Positions 26,853 to 35,315 of a stretch of DNA of 64,000 bases are shown here, one piece after another. Origin of the DNA: Clostridium septicum (GTDB taxonomy: Bacteria; Bacillota; Clostridia; Clostridiales; Clostridiaceae); assembly GCF_003606265.1 (NCBI RefSeq), contig NZ_CP023671.1:2976001-3040000 (forward strand), written 5' to 3'. The notes under the pieces are model-generated. The model searched no databases and had not been told where the DNA came from. It saw only the letters and a list, made by a program, of their open reading frames with translations. Positions within the stretch are counted from its first letter, which is position 1. Each line of letters starts with the position of its first letter. Made by a program: the position numbers and the translations under genes.

Positions 26853-27830
26853 ATGAAAATAGCTGTAAGAGGTGGACATAACTTTTTAGCAAAAGGAGCA
26901 AGTGTTCTAATAGATGAAACTGTAGAGGATAGGAAAGTAAAAGATTTTGTTATTGAAGGACTGAGAGGTTTAGGACACGAGGTATTAGATGTAACGCCAC
27001 CAGATATGGATAGTGATAGTGACTTAGTTTATGGAGTTAGCAAGGCAAATGATTGGAATGCTGACATATTTATTTCTATTCATTTTAATAAAGCTTACGA
27101 TAGTTATAATGGTAAAATAGGTACCGAAACATGGGTATATAGTAAAAATGATAATTATAATGATGAGGAATATGCCCAAAAAATAGTTAATTCTATAGGG
27201 AACTTAGGATTTAAAAATAGGGGAGTAAAAGAAAAGAAAGACTTGTATGAGTTAAAAGCAACTAAAATGCCTAGCATTATAGTAGAAGTATGTTTTGTAG
27301 AAGCTACAGAAGATGTTGCTTTATATAGAAAATTAGGCCAAAATAAAATAGCGGAAGCTATAGTATTAGGTATTACTGGTAAAAATATTGAACAACCAGT
27401 ACAATTAGCTATTGGTATGAGAGTAGCATTAGATGAACCAAATCACATTACCATAGATAGTAATAAGTTAAAAGTTAGAGGTTGGGCTTTAAATCATACA
27501 AAACTAGAAATATTGATAGATAATGTTAGTTATGGAACAGTAGAAACAGGTCAAAAGAGGGAAGATGTTTATAAAGCATATCCGCAGTATAATAACCATT
27601 TCTCAGGATATGAAAAAACATTAGAATTTACGGAGTTAGAAAAAGGTCAGCATAAATGTACAGTAAGAGCTACAGATAATAATAAAATTATAGAAGTTAC
27701 AAAAACTTTTACAGCATCTAAAAGTATATCGAATGATAATAAAGTTTTAAAAAAAGATAATGAAATACTAAGAAAAGAAAACAAAGAATTAAAAGAAAAG
27801 ATGTCAAAGATTAAAAATATAGTAGAGTAG
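26853..27830 (+). CDS. N-acetylmuramoyl-L-alanine amidase (phage endolysin, Amidase_3)
   Basis: A 325-residue endolysin that cuts between MurNAc and L-Ala. The N-terminal Amidase_3 domain (1-180) has zinc ligands in RGGHN, the DE of DETVED and SIHFN, and the catalytic Glu in IIVEVCFVE. Residues 190-295 form a beta-rich module (LKVRGWALNHTKLEILIDN), probably wall-binding, followed by a short C-terminal coiled coil. No signal peptide is present, so release would need a holin; the two holin-like genes upstream are broken. The ribosome binding site is AAAGGTGATG. Confidence 0.88.
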   Translation: MKIAVRGGHNFLAKGASVLIDETVEDRKVKDFVIEGLRGLGHEVLDVTPPDMDSDSDLVYGVSKANDWNADIFISIHFNKAYDSYNGKIGTETWVYSKNDNYNDEEYAQKIVNSIGNLGFKNRGVKEKKDLYELKATKMPSIIVEVCFVEATEDVALYRKLGQNKIAEAIVLGITGKNIEQPVQLAIGMRVALDEPNHITIDSNKLKVRGWALNHTKLEILIDNVSYGTVETGQKREDVYKAYPQYNNHFSGYEKTLEFTELEKGQHKCTVRATDNNKIIEVTKTFTASKSISNDNKVLKKDNEILRKENKELKEKMSKIKNIVE

Positions 27831-27833
27831 TAA

Positions 27834-27869
27834 AAAAGCTAGTAAACACTGCACCACTTACTAGCTTTT
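27834..27869 (+). terminator. terminator of the amidase gene
   Basis: A 12-bp perfect stem (AAAAGCTAGTAA) with T residues after it. Confidence 0.85.
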
Positions 27870-27891
27870 CTAATATAATTAAAATAATTAT

Positions 27892-27931
27892 ATTAGTATT
27901 ATTAACCAAATTTATATTTTTATTCATATTA
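27892..27931 (+). repeat. AT-rich repeat, copy 1 (sporulation-promoter-like)
   Basis: Copy of a 40-base repeat also found at 30112-30151 and, weaker, at 33316-33354. It holds AC followed after 18 bases by CATATTA. No gene follows before the insertion sequence. The rest of 27870-28146 is featureless AT-rich DNA. Confidence 0.6.
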
Positions 27932-28146
27932 CAAGTTAAATATTATAGAAATTAATTTTTAATGTTATTTGCATAATAAATTTATGAACAGAAAAATCCT
28001 AGTAAATAAATAGTTTACTAGGATTTTAAATAATACAAAGGGTAAATTATTTATATGGTTGAAAAAGAAAATAAATTAATATATTCCGTAAAAGAACGTA
28101 AGATACAGTAATAGTATATCATCTATTAAACGACTTTATACATAAA

Positions 28147-30032
28147 AAAGGGGCTGTCGCATAGCGGGTAAAAAAATCCGCTAGCGATAGCTCCTTTTCT
28201 ATATTTTTATAAAATTTATTACACATTTTATAATATAAATAAACTCTATTTAAAAATAGACACACTTTAATAAAGCTAATAAAAAAGACTTGAAAAATTT
28301 AACTATGAAGCTTCTTTTAGCTCAAATAAATGCTTACCAGTTCGGTTAGATTGTATTTTGTTATGTAATTTATTAACATTATGAGCCATAGCAATTAGGA
28401 TGCTTTCTGCTAAAACATTCTTTTGACCACGACACATAAATCTTCTGAAATTCATATCATGTTTTACTTGTGCAAAAGAGCCTTCTGCTTGAATACTTCT
28501 ATTTATTCTAAGTAAGATGCCTTCATCAGTAATAATTCTTTCTAAATCTTCTTTTCTTTGACGATTAAACTTTTTTGAAGTTTCAAATTTCTTAGTTCTT
28601 TCCCCCAATGGAATTTTAGAATTATTTCCTTTAATACATTTACTCTTAAAGCTACAATTACTACAGTCCTCACATGAATAAATTGTTTTTTCACTTTCAT
28701 ATCCTGTTTTAGATTTCTTGAACTTTATACCATTGAATTTTAGAGTCTTACCATTCTGGCAAATAAATAAATCATTCTCAGCGTCATAATCCATATTTTC
28801 TATTCTGCCAATATCATTCTTATACTTTCTTGTTTTTGATATTTCATAATTAGAAGGTTTAATAAATGCTATTTGATTATTATCCTCAATAAATGAGTAA
28901 TTCTCTTCACTTTCATAGCCAGCATCAGCAACTATTTTTGAATATTTAAAATTTAGATGCCATTCCATACTTTTTAAAAAGGGTATTAATGTAGTAATAT
29001 CTGTTGGCTGTGGTCCCACAGTAAGCCACGAAATATATTCTGCATCAACACCGTGTTGTACATTATAAGCAGGTTTAAGTTGACCATTTTTTATAGCATT
29101 TTCTTTCATTCTCATAAAAGTAGCGTCATTATCTGTTTTTGAATAACTATTTCTTTCTCCGCAGGTGTATACTTTTTGGTTATATTCTTTGAATTTTGAA
29201 AGATACTCTTCAAGCTTCTCTATAGATTTTTGAAGTGGTGATTTTCTTTTACCACATCCGTGAACGAATTCAATAGTTTCAATTTTCTTTAATTCATAAA
29301 GCCTTTTCTTTAGCTTTTTTACGTGCCTCATTTGAACTTTATTTTTATAAATCAATTTAATACCATAAAGTTCTTCGCATTCTTTTACAAGGTCGGCTAT
29401 TTTTGTTAATAATTTAGCCATGTTTTTTGTCACAGCTTTTTTCCAAACGAATGTATATTTATTTGCATAAGCTTCTATTTTAGTACCATCAATAAATATT
29501 AATCTGCCTGATATTTCTCCAATCTCATAAAGAAAATTAGACATTTCAGCCAATATCTTTTCAGCACATGGAGCAAAATGTAAACTTCTAAATCTTGCAA
29601 ATGTTGAGTGATCCGGAGCGGATGCCCCTTCGAGTAAAAACATAAAATTTATATCTTTAAGACATGCTGTTTCTATATCTCGTGAAGAATAGAAACCATT
29701 CATATATCCATAAAGCACAATCTTTAACATGTTCGTTGGCGATACTTGATTTTCTCTTATTTTAGAATAAGTAGAATATAGGTCAGTTAAATCCATCTCC
29801 TCTACAAACTGACTTAGTAATCTCACCGAATCATTTTCTGGAATTATGCAATCTATATCAAAAGGAAGTTTTAATTGATAAAACTTTCGATTTACAGTAT
29901 AATTTTGTTGTAAAATATTTTTTAGTTGCATAAAAAACATTTTATCATAAATCCTAAACTATTGAGTTTGGGATTTATTTTTTTTGCATCAAAAAGGAGC
30001 TGTGCACTATTATTTAGTGCGACAGCCCCTTT
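28147..30032 (-). mobile_element. IS1182-type insertion sequence
   Basis: The ends carry the perfect 15-base inverted repeat AAAGGGGCTGTCGCA (28147-28161 and complement at 30018-30032). Each end continues into an imperfect palindrome, so both termini can fold as hairpins. A single transposase gene fills the element. Flanks are A-rich (AAAA on both sides) and no certain target duplication is visible. Confidence 0.85.
28303..29940 (-). CDS. IS1182-family transposase
   Basis: A 545-residue DDE transposase. The N-terminal domain has GYMNGFYSSRDIETACLKDI and DHSTFARFR, typical of IS1182/IS5-like enzymes. Catalytic acidic residues are in FIDGTKIEAYAN, VADAGYESEENY and EGSFAQVKHDMNFRR. A Cys cluster CEDCSNCSFKSKC lies near residue 430. 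The frame is intact and full length, so the copy may be active. Confidence 0.9.
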   Translation of the reverse strand: MFFMQLKNILQQNYTVNRKFYQLKLPFDIDCIIPENDSVRLLSQFVEEMDLTDLYSTYSKIRENQVSPTNMLKIVLYGYMNGFYSSRDIETACLKDINFMFLLEGASAPDHSTFARFRSLHFAPCAEKILAEMSNFLYEIGEISGRLIFIDGTKIEAYANKYTFVWKKAVTKNMAKLLTKIADLVKECEELYGIKLIYKNKVQMRHVKKLKKRLYELKKIETIEFVHGCGKRKSPLQKSIEKLEEYLSKFKEYNQKVYTCGERNSYSKTDNDATFMRMKENAIKNGQLKPAYNVQHGVDAEYISWLTVGPQPTDITTLIPFLKSMEWHLNFKYSKIVADAGYESEENYSFIEDNNQIAFIKPSNYEISKTRKYKNDIGRIENMDYDAENDLFICQNGKTLKFNGIKFKKSKTGYESEKTIYSCEDCSNCSFKSKCIKGNNSKIPLGERTKKFETSKKFNRQRKEDLERIITDEGILLRINRSIQAEGSFAQVKHDMNFRRFMCRGQKNVLAESILIAMAHNVNKLHNKIQSNRTGKHLFELKEAS

Positions 30033-30111
30033 AAAAGATATTTTGTAAATATGCATTATAACAATGACTTATTTGAGAGTTTAACTAATGAGAAAATAAA
30101 AAATATTTACA

Positions 30112-30151
30112 GTTAGTAGTATTAACTAAATTTATATTTTTATTCATATTA
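30112..30151 (+). repeat. AT-rich repeat, copy 2 (sporulation-promoter-like)
   Basis: 37 of 40 bases match copy 1. Here the -10-like box reads CATATTATA with AC 18 bases upstream, close to sigma-K/sigma-G type promoters. Downstream, the IS6-like element separates it from the 52-residue gene at 31594. Confidence 0.6.
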
Positions 30152-30301
30152 TAGAAATTTAGTTTAAATTAAGAAGTTAATATTTTATTGAATTTAAATT
30201 ATATTTTTATTTAAGATATTAAAATACTTTTAATAGATTTAGCAATACTATTGAGAATATAACACAATCATTATAAAATTAAATAGAGTTTATAATTAAG
30301 A

Positions 30302-31568
30302 ATCTGTTAAGTTGATATGAAAAAATAGCTTGATTTTTCATAGAATTACTTGCTCTTTGAAAATTATATAAGTTTGAATGTTTTATTGTATGGCAAATAA
30401 GCCTACAATAGCATTGATTTTTTGCAGGTTAATCAAAGGTATTAAATTTAATTAAGATGCTGAAAACCAAGAGTTTTTAGCAAAGATATCGCTGGCGAAG
30501 CCGGCAACTTCTGCTGGAGTACAGTTATTTAATGATCCATGTGGTCTAATAAAGTTATAGTGAAAGATAAATATATAAGGTTATTAGCTTTCTGAAAAGA
30601 GTTGAATCCTTTCTTGCTTTTATACCAGGCTTTAAATGTTTTATTAAATGATTCAATTAAATTATTATTTGTATCACTAGACATTGGAGCTACAGGAATA
30701 TGAGTTGTATTGGGCAATAGCGTAGCCACGGCTTCATTATATGAAGGTAATCTATCAGTTATAAAATTAGCTGGTTCACCAAATTTTTTAGCTTCATTTA
30801 CCAATGTGTATGCTGAATCAGAACTTCTAGATTTAGTTAAATGAAATGCTAAAATAAATCTAGTTTCTGAATCAATAGCTAACCAAAGGTAGTATCTTTC
30901 ACCATTAATAAATATTACTGTTTCATCAGCGTGCCAATCGTCAGATTGTAAGTTTAAACTAGCTTTAAATTTATCAGCTTTCTGTTTAAAGAAAGGTGCA
31001 AATTTATTAGTCCAACTTGCTATAGTAACATGGGATACCTTAATACCAGCGTTAATCATCAAGAATTGAGAAATGGCTCTTGTTGATGAATTATTTAAAA
31101 AATATAGTGTTAATGCAGTTAGTATTACATGTAGCGGAAAACGCATTCCTTTCATTGAAAGGGAACCACTAACTAATTCACTAGAAGCTGTATCAATATT
31201 GGTGGTGTGATGTTTTACTATTATGTGATTACACTTCTTGTTATTGCACTTATAGCGATTGTAATGTTTATATGCATGATGTAAGTAAGTTCCCTTACCG
31301 CATCTAGGACATTTAGGATTATTTAGTTTAGGACGTCCGTCACCGTCGACTAGGACGAATTGACGCTTACACTGCTTACATTGATACTTTTGTTTAGCCT
31401 GCTTATTCATACCAAACTTATATATTTTATCAGAATTACAGCGTGGGCATTTTATATTAGTTTTGCTCATTGTTCTTCTCTCCTTTTCGAAGGGGGTATT
31501 ATTTAGTTTTGCAAACCTATTGTATTTCCTTGGGTTGAGAAGAGCAATGTTCATATAACTTAACAGAT
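30302..31568 (-). mobile_element. IS6-like insertion sequence
   Basis: Inverted ends ATCTGTTAAGTTGATATGAA (30302-30321) and complement TTCATATAACTTAACAGAT (31550-31568) differ by one inserted base. One transposase gene lies inside. I could not see a clear target duplication. Confidence 0.8.
30529..31470 (-). CDS. DDE transposase with zinc ribbons (IS6/IS240-like)
   Basis: About 313 residues. Two N-terminal Cys4 ribbons (CPRCNSDKIYKFG...CKQC and CPRCGKG...CNNKKC) are followed by a DDE core: DDWHADETVIFINGERYYLW, FITDRLPSYNEAV and NLIESFNKTFK. The ATG at 31470 follows AAAGGAGAG; an upstream in-frame ATG would place that site inside the gene. The core fits the IS240/IS6 fold; family placement is not certain because of the double zinc ribbon. 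Confidence 0.8.
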   Translation of the reverse strand: MSKTNIKCPRCNSDKIYKFGMNKQAKQKYQCKQCKRQFVLVDGDGRPKLNNPKCPRCGKGTYLHHAYKHYNRYKCNNKKCNHIIVKHHTTNIDTASSELVSGSLSMKGMRFPLHVILTALTLYFLNNSSTRAISQFLMINAGIKVSHVTIASWTNKFAPFFKQKADKFKASLNLQSDDWHADETVIFINGERYYLWLAIDSETRFILAFHLTKSRSSDSAYTLVNEAKKFGEPANFITDRLPSYNEAVATLLPNTTHIPVAPMSSDTNNNLIESFNKTFKAWYKSKKGFNSFQKANNLIYLSFTITLLDHMDH

Positions 31569-31593
31569 CGATAATTAATTATTGGAGGTATGT

Positions 31594-31752
31594 ATGAATA
31601 AGAAATTAGATGCCTTATATTTTAAAGAAAATGAGTTAGAAGACATGAGTTTAGAAGCAAAAAATATTGAGAGGAGCTTAATTAAATATAAAACATTCAT
31701 TTTAAAAAATAATATATTAATCTTCAAAGAAAAATTAAATATAAAAAAATAA
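31594..31752 (+). CDS. small protein (52 aa), possibly Spo0E-like
   Basis: A 52-residue frame with GGAGGT before the ATG: MNKKLDALYFKENELEDMSL then EAKNIERSLIKY. The Ser...Ile-x-x-x-Leu-Ile-x-Tyr spacing faintly resembles Spo0E-type aspartyl phosphatases, but the SQxLD core is absent, so the name is only a guess. The gene starts 26 bases after the IS6-like end. Confidence 0.5.
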   Translation: MNKKLDALYFKENELEDMSLEAKNIERSLIKYKTFILKNNILIFKEKLNIKK

Positions 31753-31878
31753 AAATATTACATAATTAAAATTCAGAATAAATAGAATAGTTAAAAAGCA
31801 GAATATTTTTATTCTGCTTTTTATAATTATTATTAATAAAATATATTAGAATTTTACTCTTCTTTTATTTTTTTTATT

Positions 31879-32130
31879 TTATTGAGCACTTGTTACTTCA
31901 GATTTAACAGTATTTATATCATTTTGATTAGCTGGTTGTGCAGGTTTATAATATCCTTTTTCTTTTGCTGTTTGATATACTTTACATTGGCGAATTTCAT
32001 CTTCATTTCTCATTTGCTGTATAGTTTGACGTAATTCTTGATTATCGGTTTGAGCTATTATGCTAGCATATCCTGTTAAGCTACTATTAATCATACTTAG
32101 GTAATCGTTCATTATATCTTTTTCTTTCAT
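31879..32130 (-). CDS. CotF-family spore coat protein
   Basis: An 83-residue protein with the coat F domain pattern NDYLSMINSSLTGYASIIAQ, then RQCKVYQTAKEKGYYKPA, common at the C-terminal half of CotF-like proteins. The AGGAGG site is strong. It is co-transcribed with the 61-residue gene upstream (gap of 12 bases); the two together look like a CotF protein split into N- and C-terminal genes, as is common in Clostridium. Confidence 0.75.
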   Translation of the reverse strand: MKEKDIMNDYLSMINSSLTGYASIIAQTDNQELRQTIQQMRNEDEIRQCKVYQTAKEKGYYKPAQPANQNDINTVKSEVTSAQ

Positions 32131-32142
32131 TTTTAAATCCTC

Positions 32143-32328
32143 CTATTTTAAGAATGTAATTAACTTATCTTTACTAGTTCTTGCTGCATTAGCATCTTGT
32201 TGAAGCATATTACATATTGCAGGATCTGTACATTGTTTTGCAAAATCATCTAATTTATTTGCAATTGTACCATGAGCTCCTATTAGATGTCTTAAATTTT
32301 GCAATTCTAATTGTGTTAAATTTGACAT
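32143..32328 (-). CDS. small CotF-like spore coat protein
   Basis: A 61-residue helical protein, MSNLTQLELQNLRHLIGAHG... NMLQQDANAARTSKDKLI, matching the small clostridial coat proteins related to the CotF N-terminal half. ATG 32328 is placed eight bases after AAGGAG; the GTG at 32337 overlaps that site. Divergent from the catalase gene, sharing a 185-base control region. Confidence 0.75.
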   Translation of the reverse strand: MSNLTQLELQNLRHLIGAHGTIANKLDDFAKQCTDPAICNMLQQDANAARTSKDKLITFLK

Positions 32329-32513
32329 TTTAATCACTCCTTATAGTGTATTTCGATATTATTATGTTTATTGTTAATAAATAATATGCATAGATAATAA
32401 AAAGTCTAAATTAACAATTTATTAAAATAAATTATTTTATTGTTAATATGAATAACTAAAACTATTTGAGGAAAATATAAAATAGAAAATTTAAAAATTA
32501 TGGAGGTAATTGT

Positions 32514-33185
32514 ATGTTTAAACATGAAAAACAATTATTAAGAGATGTAATGGTTGAAAAACCAAATCCTCAATATGCAGTTTTAATGCAAGAGCAACTT
32601 GGTGGAGGAAATGGGGAATTAAAAGCAGCAATGCAATATATGGCACAAAGTTTTAGAATAAAGGATAAAGAAATAAAAGACTTATTTTTAGATATTGCAG
32701 CGGAAGAGCTAAGTCATATGGAAATGGTTGCACAAACAATAAATTTATTAAATGGTCATGATGTAGACAATTGTAAAGTTACTAGTGGAGAGATTCAAAC
32801 ACATGTACAATGTGGATTATCTCCAGTATTAATAAATTCATCAGGTGCTCCATGGACAGCAGATTATGTAACTGTTACAGGAGATTTAGTAGCAGATTTG
32901 CTTTCTAACATAGCATCAGAACAAAGAGCAAAAGTAGTATATGAATACTTATATAGACAAATTGATGATAAATATGTAAAAGAAACTATAGATTTCTTAC
33001 TAAACAGAGAAGAGGCACATAATGCTTTATTTAGAGAAGCATTAAATAAAGTACAAAATACAGGTTCAAATAAGGATTTTGGAGTTACAGAAGATTCAAA
33101 ACTTTATTTTGATTTATCATCACCAGGTGTAGATCATAAAAATCCTAATCCAACCCCTCCGTCATTTGAAAATCCTTCAAGATAA
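32514..33185 (+). CDS. manganese catalase family protein, CotJC-type
   Basis: A 223-residue di-manganese catalase of the kind found in spore coats (CotJC). Metal ligands are visible in GELKAAMQYMAQSF (Glu), DIAAEELSHMEMVAQTI (Glu, His), NIASEQRAKVVYEYLY (Glu) and LLNREEAHNALF (Glu, His). It would break down hydrogen peroxide at the spore surface. A Pro/Asn-rich tail follows. The start has GGAGGT upstream. Finding it within a mobile element is unusual. Confidence 0.9.
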   Translation: MFKHEKQLLRDVMVEKPNPQYAVLMQEQLGGGNGELKAAMQYMAQSFRIKDKEIKDLFLDIAAEELSHMEMVAQTINLLNGHDVDNCKVTSGEIQTHVQCGLSPVLINSSGAPWTADYVTVTGDLVADLLSNIASEQRAKVVYEYLYRQIDDKYVKETIDFLLNREEAHNALFREALNKVQNTGSNKDFGVTEDSKLYFDLSSPGVDHKNPNPTPPSFENPSR

Positions 33186-33201
33186 ATTTAGGGTTTAAGC
33201 A

Positions 33202-33244
33202 AAAAACCTAGCAAGCATAATATTTAATAGCTTACTAGGTTTTT
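33202..33244 (+). terminator. terminator of the catalase gene
   Basis: A 15-base stem (AAAAACCTAGCAAGC) with one mismatch, then T residues. Confidence 0.8.
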
Positions 33245-33315
33245 AATAGTTTTTTTAATAATAATAAGAGTAATAAAGAGACATATTTTATTAAAAATTT
33301 AATAAAATATTATAT

Positions 33316-33354
33316 ATAGTAGTATTACCTAAAAGTTTATTTTTATTCAATTTA
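33316..33354 (+). repeat. AT-rich repeat, copy 3 (degenerate)
   Basis: A weaker copy of the repeat at 27892 and 30112; the CATA box is changed to CAATTTA. The remaining gap up to 33620 is AT-rich and holds nothing else I can identify. Confidence 0.45.
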
Positions 33355-33619
33355 GAATATTTACTATAGTTTATAGAAACTGTAGTAAATTAAGAAAGTT
33401 TTTTATAAGTTTTAGAAATTACATAATAAATATTTATTACTAGTTTAACATTATTGAAGTATTAGTGATATTATTATAAAATCTAAGTTAAATAATATAT
33501 TTTTAGTGTTATATTATAGATAAAAATTTTATTATATTTTGATAAAATTTTAGATAGTTATATATTTTTATATGCAAATAATATTATTATGTAGTTATTA
33601 TAAAAAGGAATGGTAAACT

Positions 33620-35230
33620 ATGAATCAAAATGTAGAGAAAAAATTAGAAAAACTTGTATCTAATTTTAATAAATTACCATATTTATTTATAGGTCCAGGA
33701 TTATCTATGAGATATTCTGATGTCCCTTTAGAAAGTAGTTTATTGAAAAATATATGGTTACGTATAAATAATTATGATGAGGATGGTTATGAAAAATACA
33801 TTAAAGAAGTTGAAAATAATGTTAAGAACTTAAATAACAATCAAAATCAATATTATTTAAATCAGAAATTAGCAACTAGAATTCAGCAGAATTTTAACGA
33901 TAATTTTTATAACAATAATAATTTTAAGGAAGTAGTGTTTACAAAAGATGAATTACATGAAATTTTAGATAATGGTTATGATCCATTTAAATTTTATATG
34001 GCAGAGCAAATTAAAAACTTTCATATTCTTAGTTATAAAAATGAATGTAAAGAAATATCGTACATAAAAAGAAATAATAATAAAATAGCAGGAATAATTA
34101 CTACTAATTATGATAATATACTTGAACAATTGTTTAAAGATTTTAATGTAATAAGTGGACAAGATGATATTTTAATATCAAATGTAAATAATATATTTAA
34201 TATTTTTAAAATATATGGAAGTGTTGAATATCCAAATTCAATAGTAATAACAGAAAATGATTATGATAATTTTAAGAGCCAATTTAAATACCTATCAGCA
34301 AAATTTCTTAATATATTTATAGAACATCCAATAATATTTATAGGATATGAATTTGAAGATTTAAATATAAAATGTATTCTTAAAGAGATTTTTAAGTTTT
34401 TAGATATAAATAAAATAGAAAAAGTTAAAAATAATTTTATATTTATAAAAATTGATTCAAAAGAAAAAAGTAAAATTGAGAATAAGAAATTTAAATTTGA
34501 AGATAAAGAAATTACTTTAAAACAGATTATAATAAATGATTTTTATTTATTTTTACAATCATTATCTAATATTAAAAGACCAGGTTCTGTAAAGCTAATT
34601 AAAGAAATGCAAAATATGATTAATAATTTTATTACTACAACAGATAATGATAATAATGTTATTATAGGTAATATTATTAAAACTGATATAACAAAAGAAA
34701 AATTAGGAATGTTTTTTGGTAAACTAGATATTGTTTCTAATGTAGGATTTAATTATTACAGTATTACAGATATTATTGAAGATATTATATTAGATAATAA
34801 ACCAAGGTTAATAAATAAGAAGTTAATTACAAGAACTTTTAAAAATATAAGGAGTTCTGCTGGGAAAACATATTTACCAGTATATAAATATATAAATAAA
34901 CTAAATATTAATGTCGAAGATTTACCAGAAGATTGGAAATTTATTAAATCAATGGATGATATTATACTTACTAGTAATGAAATAATTTATACTAAAGAAC
35001 GAAAAACATATAAGTGTATTAAAGATATTGAGCGAGATTATGGTGAACACATACCAAAACAATTATCCTACATAATTTATAGTGTAACTAAGGGGAATAT
35101 AGAAGTAGAGGACCTAAGAGCATATTTAAAAGAAAGAATTATAGATGATGAATTTATGAAATACTATAGTACTCAAATAAAAAAATTAGCAGCAATGTAT
35201 GATTATATGAAATATTCTTCTAGAATTTAA
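33620..35230 (+). CDS. SIR2-like domain protein, possible anti-phage effector
   Basis: A 536-residue protein. Residues 15-270 form a SIR2-like (SIR2_2) Rossmann domain: YLFIGPGLSMR for nucleotide binding, GIITTNYDNILEQLF with the conserved Asn (residue 163), and FIGYEFEDLNIKCILKEI. The His expected in the KxHG motif is Tyr-199 (KIYGSVEYPNS). The C-terminal 260 residues match no domain I know. SIR2 domains in phage defence deplete NAD on infection. It lies next to the right end of the element, a usual place for cargo. Very Asn/Ile/Lys-rich. Confidence 0.75.
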   Translation: MNQNVEKKLEKLVSNFNKLPYLFIGPGLSMRYSDVPLESSLLKNIWLRINNYDEDGYEKYIKEVENNVKNLNNNQNQYYLNQKLATRIQQNFNDNFYNNNNFKEVVFTKDELHEILDNGYDPFKFYMAEQIKNFHILSYKNECKEISYIKRNNNKIAGIITTNYDNILEQLFKDFNVISGQDDILISNVNNIFNIFKIYGSVEYPNSIVITENDYDNFKSQFKYLSAKFLNIFIEHPIIFIGYEFEDLNIKCILKEIFKFLDINKIEKVKNNFIFIKIDSKEKSKIENKKFKFEDKEITLKQIIINDFYLFLQSLSNIKRPGSVKLIKEMQNMINNFITTTDNDNNVIIGNIIKTDITKEKLGMFFGKLDIVSNVGFNYYSITDIIEDIILDNKPRLINKKLITRTFKNIRSSAGKTYLPVYKYINKLNINVEDLPEDWKFIKSMDDIILTSNEIIYTKERKTYKCIKDIERDYGEHIPKQLSYIIYSVTKGNIEVEDLRAYLKERIIDDEFMKYYSTQIKKLAAMYDYMKYSSRI

Positions 35231-35273
35231 TAAAAATAGATGTCATAACAGGAAGTTTTGATGTCTATTTTTA
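35231..35273 (+). terminator. terminator of the SIR2 gene
   Basis: A 10-bp stem TAAAAATAGA/TCTATTTTTA just inside the right end of the element. Confidence 0.7.
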
Positions 35274-35274
35274 T

Positions 35275-35315
35275 TTGTGTAAAAGAATAGGTTGATGATA
35301 AGACTATGCAACAAG
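35275..35315 (+). other. right attachment site (attR) of the 18-kb element
   Basis: The arm 35275-35294 is the inverted partner (17 of 20 bases) of the left arm. Two bases further lies GA at 35297-35298, then the host gene resumes. Confidence 0.8.

Larger units (their letters stand above)
17271..35298. mobile_element. 18-kb serine-recombinase element (eroded prophage with cargo) inside an ABC transporter gene
   Basis: The ends are defined by the two halves of one gene. Joining bases up to 17270 with bases from 35299 gives GCA GAT AAG ACT ATG in frame and a complete 340-codon binding protein. Contents from left to right: broken nuclease-like gene, serine recombinase, ImmA/IrrE remnant, four-gene exonuclease/DUF4236 block, XRE repressor, small phage-like genes, tail-fibre and lysis remnants, amidase, two insertion sequences, coat genes, SIR2-domain gene. 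The head, packaging and most tail genes are absent, so it cannot make phage by itself. Confidence 0.88.
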
